Shown: one piece after another, positions 1 to 10,659 of the stretch
How the letters are laid out: each line of letters starts with the position of its first letter
How positions within the stretch are numbered: position 1 is the stretch's first letter
Assembly: GCA_947396885.1 (NCBI GenBank)
Contig: OX377204.1
Location: 46,177,139-46,241,138, forward strand
Source: Heligmosomoides polygyrus polygyrus
Taxonomy: Eukaryota > Nematoda > Chromadorea > Rhabditida > Heligmosomidae
Length of the DNA: 64,000 nucleotides
Direction: 5' to 3'
Notes under the pieces: model-generated
The model's database searches: none
Told to the model about the DNA's origin: nothing
The model's input: only the letters and a program-made list of their open reading frames with translations
Made by a program: the position numbers and the translations under genes

Positions 1-1430
1 GAACTTAAAACCCTCCGTTGTTTTCCTATGAGGCGCCCCTCCTACCAACTACGCCGCCGAGGCATATCTCGAGGGGAGTCGTAGGGGTTGATGATAGTTG
101 CGCGCACGCTTTCAGACCTCCTTTTCAGGTCTTCAGAAAGACGTTCAGCAAAAACTAACTGTGGTTCTGGACTCCGCTCACAGGGCCCTACATCCTGCCA
201 AAATAGCATCGCAAAAGCTCGCCTTGAGTTGGGAACCTTTCCTTGTTAGCAGCTGCGCACGAGAATGTCATGGCCAAAAGACAAACGGCTGCTTTAACGA
301 CGGCAGGAGGACCAACAATTCTCATTTCGCGGCAGAGATAACTGCATGGATCGCCCGTAGGGTGGCCAGACTCAGATGATTTGGAGAACGAAGCCTGCTT
401 CACAGGAGGTTATCGGAAATGGAGCGCAATAGAAGGGATCTGGTCCGCGATAGTACGCTAGCGCTGCTGATCGTCATAGAAATATCAGGGTAAAGTAAGC
501 AAGTATTAGGAGTTGCACATCTAACCCTGCACTCATAACGGCGTGTGAAAATCTCTGGATACCCTTTTCGCTCAAAATTTCAGAAATTTATTGGGACCAT
601 AGAAGGGGTGGTAGCTGAGGAATGTTCAGCATGTCAAACCTCTAACGAGGTACGAGGTAGTAGTTGGTGAAACCGGTAGGGGCGGGTTGTCAAATAACTC
701 TCGATGTCAATCTCTGCTCGCAGGATCGGCGCGGAATTAGAAGAACGGCAAACACCTCTCAGGGCACCGTGATCTCAAAGCAAACCAAGATTTGCCCAGC
801 ATCAGTATGAGCAGCTCCTCCAAAACGCCCAGACTTCCTTCCACCGAGCTTGCATTGTTATTTATTGCGACCTTAGCGATTCAGTGAATGTAGAGCTATA
901 AGCGCTCCAAAAGGTGATGTTTTGGTGAAAAGCTTTTCGCTGTTTTACATAAACCCCACTTAAAACTATAATAGTCGTTTTTGAGCAGCACGTGCTGCGG
1001 GAAGCGTGCCCTTCAAATTAAACAGGATCTGCTGCTCACGAAAAGGATGACCAGATGACTGACAAGGGACGGGTCTGAAGCGTATGTCCGAACGGGGGAG
1101 CGAGTCATCCTATCCTTCTATATATAATCGGCTAATGTCACGTGTCCGTCACGGGGAGAGGGGACTGAAGCCAAAAGATGCTTACTTCAGTGCGGCGTAT
1201 GCCAGCCGGGCTTTCTTTGAGCTTGACCATAGCCGATTGCTGGAGAACTATACCTTGGCGGCTGATCGTCCAAGTTTACTAGATATTCAAGGGGCAACGG
1301 GTCAAGGTATGAATGGGGATCGAGTGCAGAGCGCAGGGATTCAGGAGGCGTGCCTTAGACGTCGTTCAGCGTGCGTCTGACTTCAGAAGACGTGCTGAGG
1401 ACGTCGTCCAACTTGCGTAGGGATTCCGAG
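1..1430. other. No recognisable gene
   Basis: Only short open frames (under 100 codons) occur here and none resembles a protein family I know. The part near 1360-1440 contains short near-repeats built on the words gaagacgt and gacgtcgt, which recur at 1540-1625 and again near 37690-37820, so this margin is probably decayed repeat DNA. Confidence 0.4.
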
Positions 1431-1894
1431 TAAGGGCGACCAATAGGAGAGGACCAACAAAATGGGACCATTAAAGGGGGAGCGCGAATAAGGGGGGGGG
1501 GGGGCGGGGAGGACCAGCATTTTCCCTCAACATCCTTCAGTGTGTGTCGGATTTCTGAAGACGGCTTACAGATGTCGTGGCACGTGTGTCAGACTGCAGA
1601 AGGGGTGTCATAAACGTCGTGGCAACGTAGTCACACGTGAATCGGTACTCACATGTGCGTACTTGACTTTCACTCCGTTTCTTTTCCAGCACATAGGAAT
1701 GGAAGTATTTCGGGAGGGGGGGGGGGGGGGGAGGAGGGGCAGAGAGAGTGACCACAGGATTCGGAGGAGTATTATTGCCGTCGGACAGTAAGCGGTATCG
1801 ACCAAACCCGATTAATTTTAATTATGATTTTCCTGATTAAGCACCGGATTGGGACTCTCACTACCTGTTTCTCGACACGTAGATAACGAGCGCT

Positions 1895-2176
1895 TCAGAG
1901 AATAAATCGCGTGCATGTGATGGAGGGTGGATGGGCTTCATATGCGCAGTGAAAATTCTGCCCTACCATATCCCACTGCACCATTCTATATAGTAAAACC
2001 GGTTTTTTAACTATAAGAAGGCCTAAAGAAGGAAGGAGGAAGATTGGGGTTGTTCTATTCTCTGGGTTTGGTGGCGAAGCCCACAACCAGATGGGATGGG
2101 GTTGTTCTATCCTCGGGGTATGGGGGCGAAGCCCCCAACCAAGCGTTTGGCGGCCGCTAGGCCGCTGAACGTCTGG
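1895..2176 (+). repeat. Dispersed repeat R1, uninterrupted copy
   Basis: This stretch matches the DNA flanking both sides of the foldback element FB-A (6077-6176 and 10508-10655). Shared landmarks are tcagagaat, ctgccctacc, ccattcta, aaggcctaaaga and a closing pair of hairpins (ggggcgaagcccc type, then a stem built on aacgtctgg). Because it is uninterrupted at ccattcta (about 1981-1988), it acts as a paralogous empty site for the FB-A insertion. The class of the repeat is unknown. Confidence 0.6.
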
Positions 2177-2484
2177 TATAGGGAGAGTCCTCATCCCTCA
2201 ATTGGTTTGAAAATGTGTTTATTTTTTGTCAAGTCGTTAAACCCAAGGAGTACGGGGTGGGGGACGATCAGGTACACCCGCCCCTGCTGGGGGGCGTGCG
2301 ATCTTCCTCTCATCCCCCTTGCTCACCAACCCCCAACCCCCTAGGCCTCACAGAGAGGCTAACGGCCGCCTTACGAAACCTTTGACAGACAAAACAAAAG
2401 TTTCCAGTTCGCAGAACAGTGGCTGTACCTCTTGACGCCACGCTCCCTAGCAGGGGGCGGGTGTACCTCCTGTCGCGCTGCCGT

Positions 2485-2640
2485 AGAGGGTCACAATGGG
2501 ATAGCCGTTAGGGGGTCTTGTACGCCCGCGATGCTTCTGCAGCCAGTGGAGCGCAGGTGGATAGAGGGTTGACTCATGCGGGGGAGGTCGGGGGTTTGGT
2601 TCCTCTGCGCTGTTGCATTTTTGCATTTCAACTGATTGGT
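2485..2640 (+). repeat. Possible tRNA-derived SINE head
   Basis: A GC-rich block ends in gggggtttggttcctc, which resembles a degenerate RNA polymerase III B box (GGTTCGANTCC). The conceptual minus-strand translation (NQTPDLPR...) is of the kind often produced by reading tRNA-like DNA as protein. No clean A box or cloverleaf could be folded by eye, so this is tentative. Confidence 0.25.
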
Positions 2641-2879
2641 TGATATTTGGGGGATTCTGACGTCTATACCATTTTCAGATGTTTTCTGCGCATTTTTTAC
2701 GCGGCGCGGCACGTTGTGGTATTCAACACGGTGATGTTTAAATGTTCAACACCAGTGATACACCGGTACAAAAAGCCTGTATACAGGCTACAGGCTCCTC
2801 ATAGTCTGTTTCCATACATGGATCAAAGGCCTCGGGGAAAACCATCCTGCTCGGATTTTCAAAGGAGACCACGTTGTGA

Positions 2880-4060
2880 CCAAAGGTGTACGTTAAATTT
2901 TTTTCGGTAAATTTTTAACGACCATTTTTTAACGAAAAATTTTTGCGTTAAAATCGCTAAACTCGTTAAATAAAATTTCGCTTAACTGTAGTCAGTTTGG
3001 CTGCATTTTAATATGTAAAATCCAAACCTTTTACTCTATCGATTTTTCGGCTCCATATATATGGCAATATTACATCTCTACATCGAATTATGGATCTATC
3101 CTAGTCGGAGGGGGCAACCCAAAATTGTCAATTCCCTAGGATAGATCCCGAATTCCTTGGTACGGTTCGTCTTTGGAAGATATTTACGAAGTCCATAGAA
3201 CTGTCTGTTTTACAGAATGGTCCTCTTCTCCCAAAATGTTCTGTTCTTACTGCAGACGACAGCAGAGAATCAAATAAACGGCCACGGACCGTTGACCAAA
3301 TTCTAATCGAATCGAATTCTATTGCATCGAGTATTTTTGTCTTTGCTATCCAAGTAACGCTTTTCAATTGTTAAGCCTTTTTCCTCTGCCTTCTAAAGCA
3401 AATACATCTGGAACACGCGTATCTATAAGAGTGTTTCTCGCCTTATATTGGCAGTGTTCTACCTTGTTCCTTTCCTCCTTCTCCAAATAAAATGCGCCAC
3501 TATCTATCACTATTTTTCGACTTTCCAAAAATTGACTGCTCTGATTGTGTTATTGAAGCACCCGGTGCCAAACTGTACAGCACATTTGCTCCAGATTCGA
3601 AGTGCTTTGGCTTTCTCCATTTCATCCTATTCTTGGCTCGTATGAAAGCTTAAGAAAATATAAATTTTCTGACATATGAGCGATATGGAATGCGCAGTGT
3701 GCTCGTCTGATATTTTGCAGTTTACACTCGATTGATCGTGTTTCGCTTTAACACCTGCTATAATTCCTTCACAAAGTGGCCGTCTCGATTGATTTCAAGT
3801 TTTTTTTTAGGTCTATAACTTAAAAACGCACTATAGTTTGCAAAAAATGCAGGGTATCTTAAAAAACGCAGGTCTTAGTTTAAAAGGTTATACGTTGCTG
3901 ATAGTGGAGCTTTTGGAGAAATGTGAGGCCTATATGAAAACCTAGTGTAACGAGATTTCTGTGGAGTGTAAACAGTCGAGATCGCCATGCACCTGACTAA
4001 AACCTTGCATTTCCGACTCGATTGATTATGCATGGGCTGAGTGCTCGTAACAATCTTGTT
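2880..4060. other. AT-rich DNA, no gene recognised
   Basis: The start (2885-3000) is made of imperfect repeats of the word cgttaaa with t-rich spacers. The remainder contains only short open frames without recognisable motifs. Confidence 0.4.
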
Positions 4061-4061
4061 A

Positions 4062-4256
4062 CTACTTGGCTATTTTAACCTGTACTGTACTTCTTTTAAC
4101 GTTTTCCGGCAACCAGTAGCTGCAATTACGCCTATTAACCTCTTCATTCAGCTTGAATGTTGTTTCATCAGTCCAAAGAATCCGTCTTGGAAAATGAGGC
4201 TCCTGCTTACCTTTAAATTGTGAAATCAATAAACTTGCATGACGCATGTCTTTCAC
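4062..4256 (-). pseudogene. DDE transposase fragment (Tc1/mariner-like)
   Basis: A 64-codon minus-strand frame contains [28 protein letters not shown]. The [11 protein letters not shown] segment is typical of the first catalytic aspartate region of DDE transposases of the Tc1/mariner superfamily, where the Asp binds the metal ions for strand cleavage. Neither the helix-turn-helix region nor the second and third acidic residues are seen nearby in frame, so this is an isolated internal fragment. A short motif at 4315 (ttaggttgagtcataaattt) resembles a mariner-type terminal repeat but cannot be tied to it. Family assignment is fairly sure; the subgroup is not. Confidence 0.6.
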
Positions 4257-4669
4257 ATCATTGTCAGGTTCTCAACGTTGAAAGAAGCAGCACAGCTTAA
4301 TATGGCCAAGTATTAGGTTGAGTCATAAATTTTGCAACATTTCTGTTTCTTCTGGAATTCAAAGTAAACTCGCTGAAGTATTATATTCTGTTTGGAAGTA
4401 TGTTTCCTAGCGATCATTTTGAGTTATAAAATGTTAATTTTACTTGCGTTTTTGAAAAGTTTTATTCACTAGAACAATGACCACTCAAAGTGAAAAAGTG
4501 TGCGATTTCATTTTCAGTTATTTCAAACTCGGCAGCAACCCAGCGACGTAGGTCAGGCACATTCAGGTATTCACCGGCAGGTTCATTCCTAACCGAATAA
4601 ATTATTGGAGATGGTATCAGCAATTCCTTTCGCCCAGAAGGGCAACAAAGACAAAGCATTTAGTATTGA

Positions 4670-5610
4670 AGAGGTGTTATAGTAAGTTCGCAAATTGGGC
4701 GAAAGAATCCGCAGACACAACGGAACATGCCACAGCCAAGCCTGCACCTGCACCTTTTTCGAAAAACTTTGAAAAAATCTTTATACAATAGACCACTTAA
4801 AGTAGCAGTTTTCATGCAAACCTTATATATAATACTTGATGAAGAATGTCATCTCTTTCTCTTTTTTATTTAACTGTATTCCTTTCATGTAAATTTGTTT
4901 ACTATTTCACATGCACACTCACTATGCTTCTCCAAAAGAAAACTGCCACGAGAGCCCTCGAAGAGACGAAAAGGTTGAGCGAAATCGTTGACAGCATGGC
5001 ATGAAATTTAATAAAAACGGAGCAATGGTAGTACCAGCAGCCACGCTCTATCTACCAGGCGGTGTCCAATGTTGCCTTGATGTACTCCCCTAAAATCATT
5101 TGATTGTGCACGGAGAACCGGTCCCGTCTTCAGAAACCTTGCGAAGAAGGAGAAAAGAGCCTTTTTATCCATTGTTTTGCTTCTTATCCTTTTCGTCACT
5201 CACTATTTGTGTTTCGAAACGTTTTCATCTCGTTTTCTATGCCCTTTCAAAATCACTTCTAAGCAAGTATCACAGAAAACTGTGAAAAAATTGAACGGTT
5301 GTTAAGTATGAAGAACTAATATGTAGCAACCAATCGCCAAAAATGACCAAGGAAATCCAAAAACGCGAAACTACGGCAGAGAAAAGTGAAGGCGCAACAA
5401 ACAAATTGGTCAGAAGCAAGACCAACGATTCTCAAAGTAGATGACGATATTGACCACCTATTTCCACTGATTCAAGGAAGTAGAGGGTTTCCTCGCTATC
5501 GCAACGATACTGCGAAAACTATTGCAAAAAAGTCGTCCAAAGTGCATTTGCATGAAAGATAAGCAAAATTTCAAAAATGGAGTGTAAAATGTTGTTAATG
5601 CAATCGACGA
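4670..5610. other. No gene recognised
   Basis: Short open frames only. No repeat family, RNA gene or conserved motif was recognised. Confidence 0.35.
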
Positions 5611-5617
5611 GTGTTTG

Positions 5618-5705
5618 CTTCAGCGAGACCAATATTGGTGTAACTCTTTATTGCGGCTTACGTTTCGGCGTCGTCGCCTCCTTCAGAGCCTGGAAAAGTC
5701 GAAGT
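5618..5705 (-). repeat. Penelope-like terminal fragment (possible)
   Basis: Read on the minus strand this contains cctgaag-like sequence, a short GGCG/CGCC stem and then gccgaaacgta followed by gcaataaag. The same ...gaaacgtca...gaataaag layout lies downstream of the GIY-YIG reading frame in the Penelope-like fragments at 58.0 kb and 60.7 kb. No coding sequence remains here, so it is called by similarity of the terminal segment only. Confidence 0.4.
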
Positions 5706-5789
5706 CATCTGAGAAGCTACCCTCCCAAGCCATTTCATTCTGCAGGAGCCCATCTCTGTTAATCCTCTCGAGGCTCTGTACATTGCGGC

Positions 5790-6070
5790 GAGCTCCCTAA
5801 TGGGGAAGCGGTCAAGGATGGAGGTCCGGTAAGGAAGTAGGGGAGAGGGGGCCCAGCTATAAAGGAGAATCAGTGGAGGTGGGACCAGTAATGGAGAGCG
5901 GTGAAGGGGGTGGGGATCCAGTAAAGGGAACCAATAAATGGGGTACTAGTGAAGAGTGAAGGACCAGTCATGGGGGACCAGTAAGGAAGCCAGTAAAGGG
6001 AACACCAGTTAAGGGGTTCAGTAAAGGGTCCCGTAATAGAACCATTAAAAGGGGACCATAATTAATAAAT
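5790..6070 (+). repeat. Degenerate ggggaccagtaa tandem repeat
   Basis: Purine-rich DNA repeats variants of the roughly 12-base word ggggaccagtaa (for example gaccagtaatgg, gggaccagtaagg, ggaaccaataaatgg, ggggaccataatta). Shorter tracts of the same word occur near 1435-1480 and at 37855-37925. It contains no coding sequence. Confidence 0.6.
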
Positions 6071-6076
6071 AGAACG

Positions 6077-6176
6077 AGTACTTCAGAGAATGAATCGCGT
6101 ATGTGCAACAGAGGATGAGGCGCCATAGGAGCAGTTTTGAAGATTTTGCCCTACCGTATTCTGCTATACCATTCTA
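6077..6176 (+). repeat. Dispersed repeat R1, left half (interrupted by FB-A)
   Basis: This matches the first part of the uninterrupted R1 copy at 1.9 kb (tcagagaatgaatcgcgt, ttttgccctacc, ccattcta). It stops at the TA that begins foldback element FB-A. The rest of the repeat resumes at 10508. Confidence 0.6.
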
Positions 6177-7372
6177 CAGTACCGGACGCTTCTTTTGAAC
6201 AGACGCAGCAAAAACGGCGATTTTGCGGTTTTTGCCTCTTTTTGATATAACTCGCCTAAAATTCATTCATTTCAAAAACTAACAATATATTTGAACTCAA
6301 GAGCTTGAGCTCTATCGTACGGTATATTGTTCATATGGAGCCATGAAAATATTCGAAATTGAAAACTTGCGCTCCATTGCGAAGGGCGGTCGCGGACGAG
6401 TTACCGGTCGCCAGCCGTCGAAAACCGTTGTGTGCTCACAATTCCTCCATTTTGATGTTTTTTGAGAAGTGGGTAATACCGTTCGATTTGTCTCTTCGAG
6501 ATGCACCCAAACATGTATACAACTTCCGCAGTGGGTGGTCAAAAATGACTGGGGCAGACCTTTTGCGATTGAAGAAGCTTATATTCCAGGAGTTTAATGT
6601 TCTCGGAGTATCTTAAGCATGGAGTAAAGTGTTCTATCATGCCATGAATCCTCTGAGAGTGCGCCGTGCACAGTGCAAAAGGACCGAACCTATCAGTCGA
6701 TGGGAGGGGGACAGCTCGCAAATTGCACCGCGACCGTGTTCTGAGCGCAATAACTCTGTCACGTTTGAATCTTTCCGGCTGAAACTTGTGGATTTTGTAA
6801 GCAGTGGAATGTTCAAGAAGAGCGCTGAAACGCAGCGACGTAGCTTATGAAATAACAAAGTTACAGCGATACGAAAATACAGGTAAACATTCTGTGACAC
6901 GATTTTTTCCGGGTTCAGTCTACTACTGCGGGAAGACGAGGAGAGCTAACGGCATGCAAATGCGTGGGCGAGCATGAGACTGAAAACAATTTACGATGAC
7001 GTGCTCGCAGCTCTCCAGATGCCTAAACTGCTTTCGCACAATCTGCCATTTTAGAGCGGCGGAGGGCGACCGCGAAGTTCCTTCCACCCTTTCTCGCGCG
7101 CATTTGAGTTCTTAACGCTCCCATAGGTACCATTCTGTTCAACCCGAGAAGCTCTATCGAATAGTCTCAATCTTGACTAGTTCTGGGAGTATCATTTTTG
7201 ACAACTTCACATTAAAGGCGAGGCGGATCAAGGCCGCGGCAGAGGATTGACACCCTTCGATAGAGCTTTTTTAGATGAACAGAAAGGTACCACCTCTTCT
7301 GTCAAAAACTCAAATATGAGCGAGTAAGGGCGAAAGAAACTTCACCGCTCCCCCCTGCAGCTCTAAAATGGC

Positions 7373-7572
7373 NNNNNNNNNNNNNNNNNNNNNNNNNNNN
7401 NNNNNNNNNNNNNNNNNNNNNNNNNNNNNNNNNNNNNNNNNNNNNNNNNNNNNNNNNNNNNNNNNNNNNNNNNNNNNNNNNNNNNNNNNNNNNNNNNNNN
7501 NNNNNNNNNNNNNNNNNNNNNNNNNNNNNNNNNNNNNNNNNNNNNNNNNNNNNNNNNNNNNNNNNNNNNNNN
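7373..7572. other. Assembly gap (200 N)
   Basis: Exactly 200 N, a fixed-size scaffold gap. The roughly 27 bases before the gap (ending ctgcagctctaaaatggc) and the 27 bases after it are almost identical, so the contig ends probably overlap and the true gap may be absent or negative. Confidence 0.9.
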
Positions 7573-7623
7573 CGCTGCCCCCTGCAGCTCTAAAATGGCG
7601 GCTGGGACTAAGGGCGCCTTTTA

Positions 7624-7898
7624 GGCCCCTGTTATACTCCCGCGGGAGCTTCCTCGGGACGTCCGCGGACGGACGGTGCACCGCGGACGGTCGTCGTCGT
7701 CTCGGGACGGTTAGCGTCGCATCGGAGCGCGTTTCCCGCGCCCTACTCCGCGGGACGACAGCCGTCACGGCTGCCCTCTCGCGGGCGGGAAGTATAACAC
7801 CCTCTGTCGGTGGCGGTCCGCGGCGACTGGCCCGGCGCGGGGTCCCGACGCGATTTCCGCCCATCCGCGGAAGCTCCCGCGGGAGTATAACAGGGGCC
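7624..7898. mobile_element. 275-bp MITE with TTA duplication
   Basis: The ends are an inverted repeat: GGCCCCTGTTATACTCCCGC at the left and its complement at the right, continuing into gggagc on both sides. TTA lies directly outside each end (7621-7623 and 7899-7901). A 3-bp TTA/TAA target duplication is the hallmark of PIF/Harbinger-type transposons, and at this size it is a non-autonomous MITE. The interior is GC-rich and contains internal complementary tracts (gtccgcgg, ggacggtcg). It sits in the left end of the larger GC-rich insert, so it is the innermost of three nested layers. Confidence 0.75.
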
Positions 7899-8239
7899 TT
7901 AAGGCCCCACAGAGTTCTGCGGCAACGCCGCTCGTCGCAATGGTTAAGGATAGGGCAGGGACGCCGCCGGCGGCGAGCTCTGCGTCTCTGCCCTATGGTT
8001 AAGCATAGGGCAGCGGCCAACGCCGCAAAAGTCTGGGAGGGCCTTTACACTTGCGCCGCCCCGCGGCGCGGCGTATGTTCGGGATGGCTATCGATTTTTC
8101 GCTCCGCTAGGCGGCGCCGCATCGCTTCTATACTCCGCCGCCGCAAAACACCACACTTGACGGAATTTTGGGTTACGGTATTCGGCGAATCGCGCCGCTG
8201 AGGAGAAGGGCGCGGCGCGGCGCGCTCAGCCGCGGCAGA

Positions 8240-8820
8240 CTCGGTGTAGGGTGGGAGATTTCACATTTTCGACCAAACTTCTCCTATTGAGAAGGAGGAG
8301 GGGGTGTTTAGGGTGCTGATCACGAATCTGACATCGTTTTCTGGAGTTACAGGCGATTACTAGGTTTGGATGACTAGGGAGTTTAGGCGAAATCGGTGAC
8401 CATGACCTTAGCCCGTACCTTCTGTAACCTAGGAAGAGAATGGAGATTTGTAGACATTCACGCTTTATATACCACGCTAAAGATGTGCTTAGTGCACAGT
8501 GACCCCAGAATGGGCATGTGAGAAAGAATTTTGAGTGGTTATCGACGATGAGTACCTTCCAGCAGTTTTACTTTTGGACCCGCACATATCAAGGAGATGC
8601 AAAATAAGGAGTGGTTTAGTGCCATTTGCATTGCGATTCGACTCAATACCACACTCAACAGTTTCAACCGTAGGTTGAGCGGACGACTTCGACTCCAGGC
8701 CTAAGAGGGGATTCCTCGCTCCCCATAAGAATCCCACGACAAACGTTGACAAGATGCTTTGCGCTGATCAGCCAGACGAATCCTTTATGTTTTGCTCCCT
8801 CAATGACTCATGGACCGTTT
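8240..8820. other. Unassigned DNA inside the GC-rich insert
   Basis: Average-GC DNA between two strongly GC-rich blocks (7600-8240 and 8820-8990). No gene, repeat or RNA was recognised. Confidence 0.3.
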
Positions 8821-10507
8821 CCGGAGCACGGGCCGTAGTGCCCAGAAGTTCGTGGCCGCGCGTCGCTGACGCTCCCCTTTCTAACAGCAATCGCGCAGCG
8901 GCGCGTCAAATTCGGGGCGCAACGCGACCGGCCGCGCCGCTCCCCAAATGGACGCGCCGCGCCGCGGCGGGAGTATAAAAGGCGCCTAAAGCAGGTTAGG
9001 CAGCTGGAGAGTTATGGGCACTTCATCGTAAAGTACTTGAACTGATTTACAAGCCTACGCATTCGTAGGCTGATCGCGTGTTCCTGCAGTGGTCGACTGA
9101 AATCGTAAAAAATCGTGTCACACAAGGTTTACCTGCATAATCGCACCGATGTAATTTTGTGCAGTCATAAGCTACGTTGGTGTGTTTCCGAGCACGGCTT
9201 CTACCGGTTACAAAATCTACAAGTTGCAACCGGAAAGATTCATGCGCGATAGAGTTATTGCGCTCAGAACACGCCCGTGCGTCCAATTTAGCACAACAAC
9301 GGTCGATGTTCTCCGCGCTCTTAATCGCCCAGATTACAGTTCTTGCTGCTCGCAGTAACACCATTCAACTTATCACCAAAAGCTCTATCGAACGGTGTCA
9401 GACTCGGTCCGGCTCAAAAGTATCGATTTTCGAAGACGTCATTGTCCTTCTGCCGCGGCCTTGAGCCGCCTCGCCTTTAATGTGAAATTGTCATATTCCC
9501 AGAACTAGTCAAGATTGAGACTATTCGATAGAGCTTCTCGGGCTGAACAGAATGGTACCTATGGGAGCGTTAAGAACTCAAATGCGCGCGAGAAAGGGTG
9601 GAAGGAACTTCGCGGTCGCCCTCCGCCGCTCTAAAATGGCAGATTGTGCGAAAGCAGTTTAGGCATCTGGAGAGCTGCGAGCACGTCATCGTAAATTGTT
9701 TTCAGTCTCATGCTCGCCCACGCATTTGCATGCCGTTAGCTCTCCTCGTCTTCCCGCAGTAGTAGACTGAACCCGGAAAAAATCGTGTCACAGAATGTTT
9801 ACCTGTATTTTCGTATCGCTGTAACTTTGTTATTTCATAAGCTACGTCGCTGCTTTTCAGCGCTCTTCTTGAACATTCCACTGCTTACAAAATCCACAAG
9901 TTTCAGCCGGAAAGATTCAAACGTGACAGAGTTATTGCGCTCAGAACACGGTCGCGGTGCAATTTGCGAGCTGTCCCCCTCCCATCGACTGATAGGTTCG
10001 GTCCTTTTGCACTGTGCACGGCGCACTCTCAGAGGATTCATGGCATGATAGAACACTTTACTCCATGCTTAAGATACTCCGAGAACATTAAACTCCTGGA
10101 ATATAAGCTTCTTAAATCGCAAAAGGTCTGCCCCAGTCATTTTTGACACCCACTGCGGAAGTTGTATACATGTTTGGGTGCATCTCGAAGAGACAAATCG
10201 AACGGTATTACCCACTTCTCAAAAAACATCAAAATGGAGGAATTGTGAGCACACAACGGTTTTCGACGGCTGGCGACCGGTAACTCGTCCGCGACCGCCC
10301 TTCGCAATGGAGCGCAAGTTTTCAATTTCGTATATTTTCGTGGCTCCATATTAACAATATACCGTACGATAGAGCTCAAGCTCGTGAGTTCAAATATATC
10401 AATAGTTTTTGAAATGAATGAATTTTAGGCGAGTTATATCAAAAAGACGCAAAAACCGCAAAATCGCCGTTTTTGCTGCGTCTATTCAAAAGACGCGTCC
10501 GGTACTG

Positions 10508-10655
10508 TATAAAGCGAAACCAGTTTTTTTTACTGTAATGAATAAGAGAAGGCCTAAAGAGGAAAAGAAGACGTTCGGAGTGTTCTATTCTCCGCAATTG
10601 GGGCGAAGTCCCCAACCAGACGTTTGGCGGCCGGCAGGCCGTTGAACGTCTGGTA
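10508..10655 (+). repeat. Dispersed repeat R1, right half
   Basis: This continues R1 after FB-A: aaaccagtttttt, agaaggcctaaaga, then a ggggcgaagtcccc hairpin (about 10588-10603) and a compound hairpin with outer stem ccagacgtt/aacgtctgg enclosing cggcc/ggccg (10616-10653). The same hairpin pair closes the intact R1 copy near 2120-2174, and a looser version is at 57570-57630. Confidence 0.6.
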
Positions 10656-10659
10656 GAAT

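Larger units (their letters stand above)
7612..8986. mobile_element. GC-rich insert with short inverted ends
   Basis: A very GC-rich block interrupts the FB-A core. It begins ggcgccttttat-like and ends tataaaaggcgcc, with taa just outside both ends (one extra g on the left). Sequence left of it (ctaaaatggcggctg) and right of it (gcaggttaggcagctggagag) lines up with the uninterrupted FB-A unit at 9633-9675. This fits a Harbinger-type element (3-bp TWA duplication), but the inverted match is only about 11 bp, so the boundaries are uncertain. No coding sequence was recognised, and the open frames crossing the gap are meaningless. Confidence 0.35.
6177..10507. mobile_element. FB-A: long-inverted-repeat (foldback) element
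   Basis: The left arm (about 6177-7280) is the near-perfect reverse complement of the right arm (about 9400-10507), so each arm is about 1.1 kb. Identical 60-87-codon open frames appear in mirror image because of this and are not genes. The ends read CAGTACCGG...CCGGTACTG and are flanked by TA on both sides, like Tc1/mariner superfamily elements. Just inside each end is a perfect-stem hairpin (gacgcaaaaaccgc... type). The flanks (6077-6176 and 10508-10655) join to give the uninterrupted repeat at 1.9 kb, an empty site that supports insertion at TA. A second diverged copy of the arm unit lies at 9040-9385. No transposase is encoded, so movement would need an enzyme supplied elsewhere. The element carries a 200-N gap and a GC-rich insert. 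Confidence 0.8.

Noticed and set aside
6637..6900. 87-codon frame identical to one at 9785-10048
   Set aside because: Identity is due to the FB-A inverted arms, not to a duplicated gene.
7310..8201. Open frames of 236 and 277 codons
   Set aside because: Both run through 200 N and the GC-rich insert, where stop codons are rare by composition.
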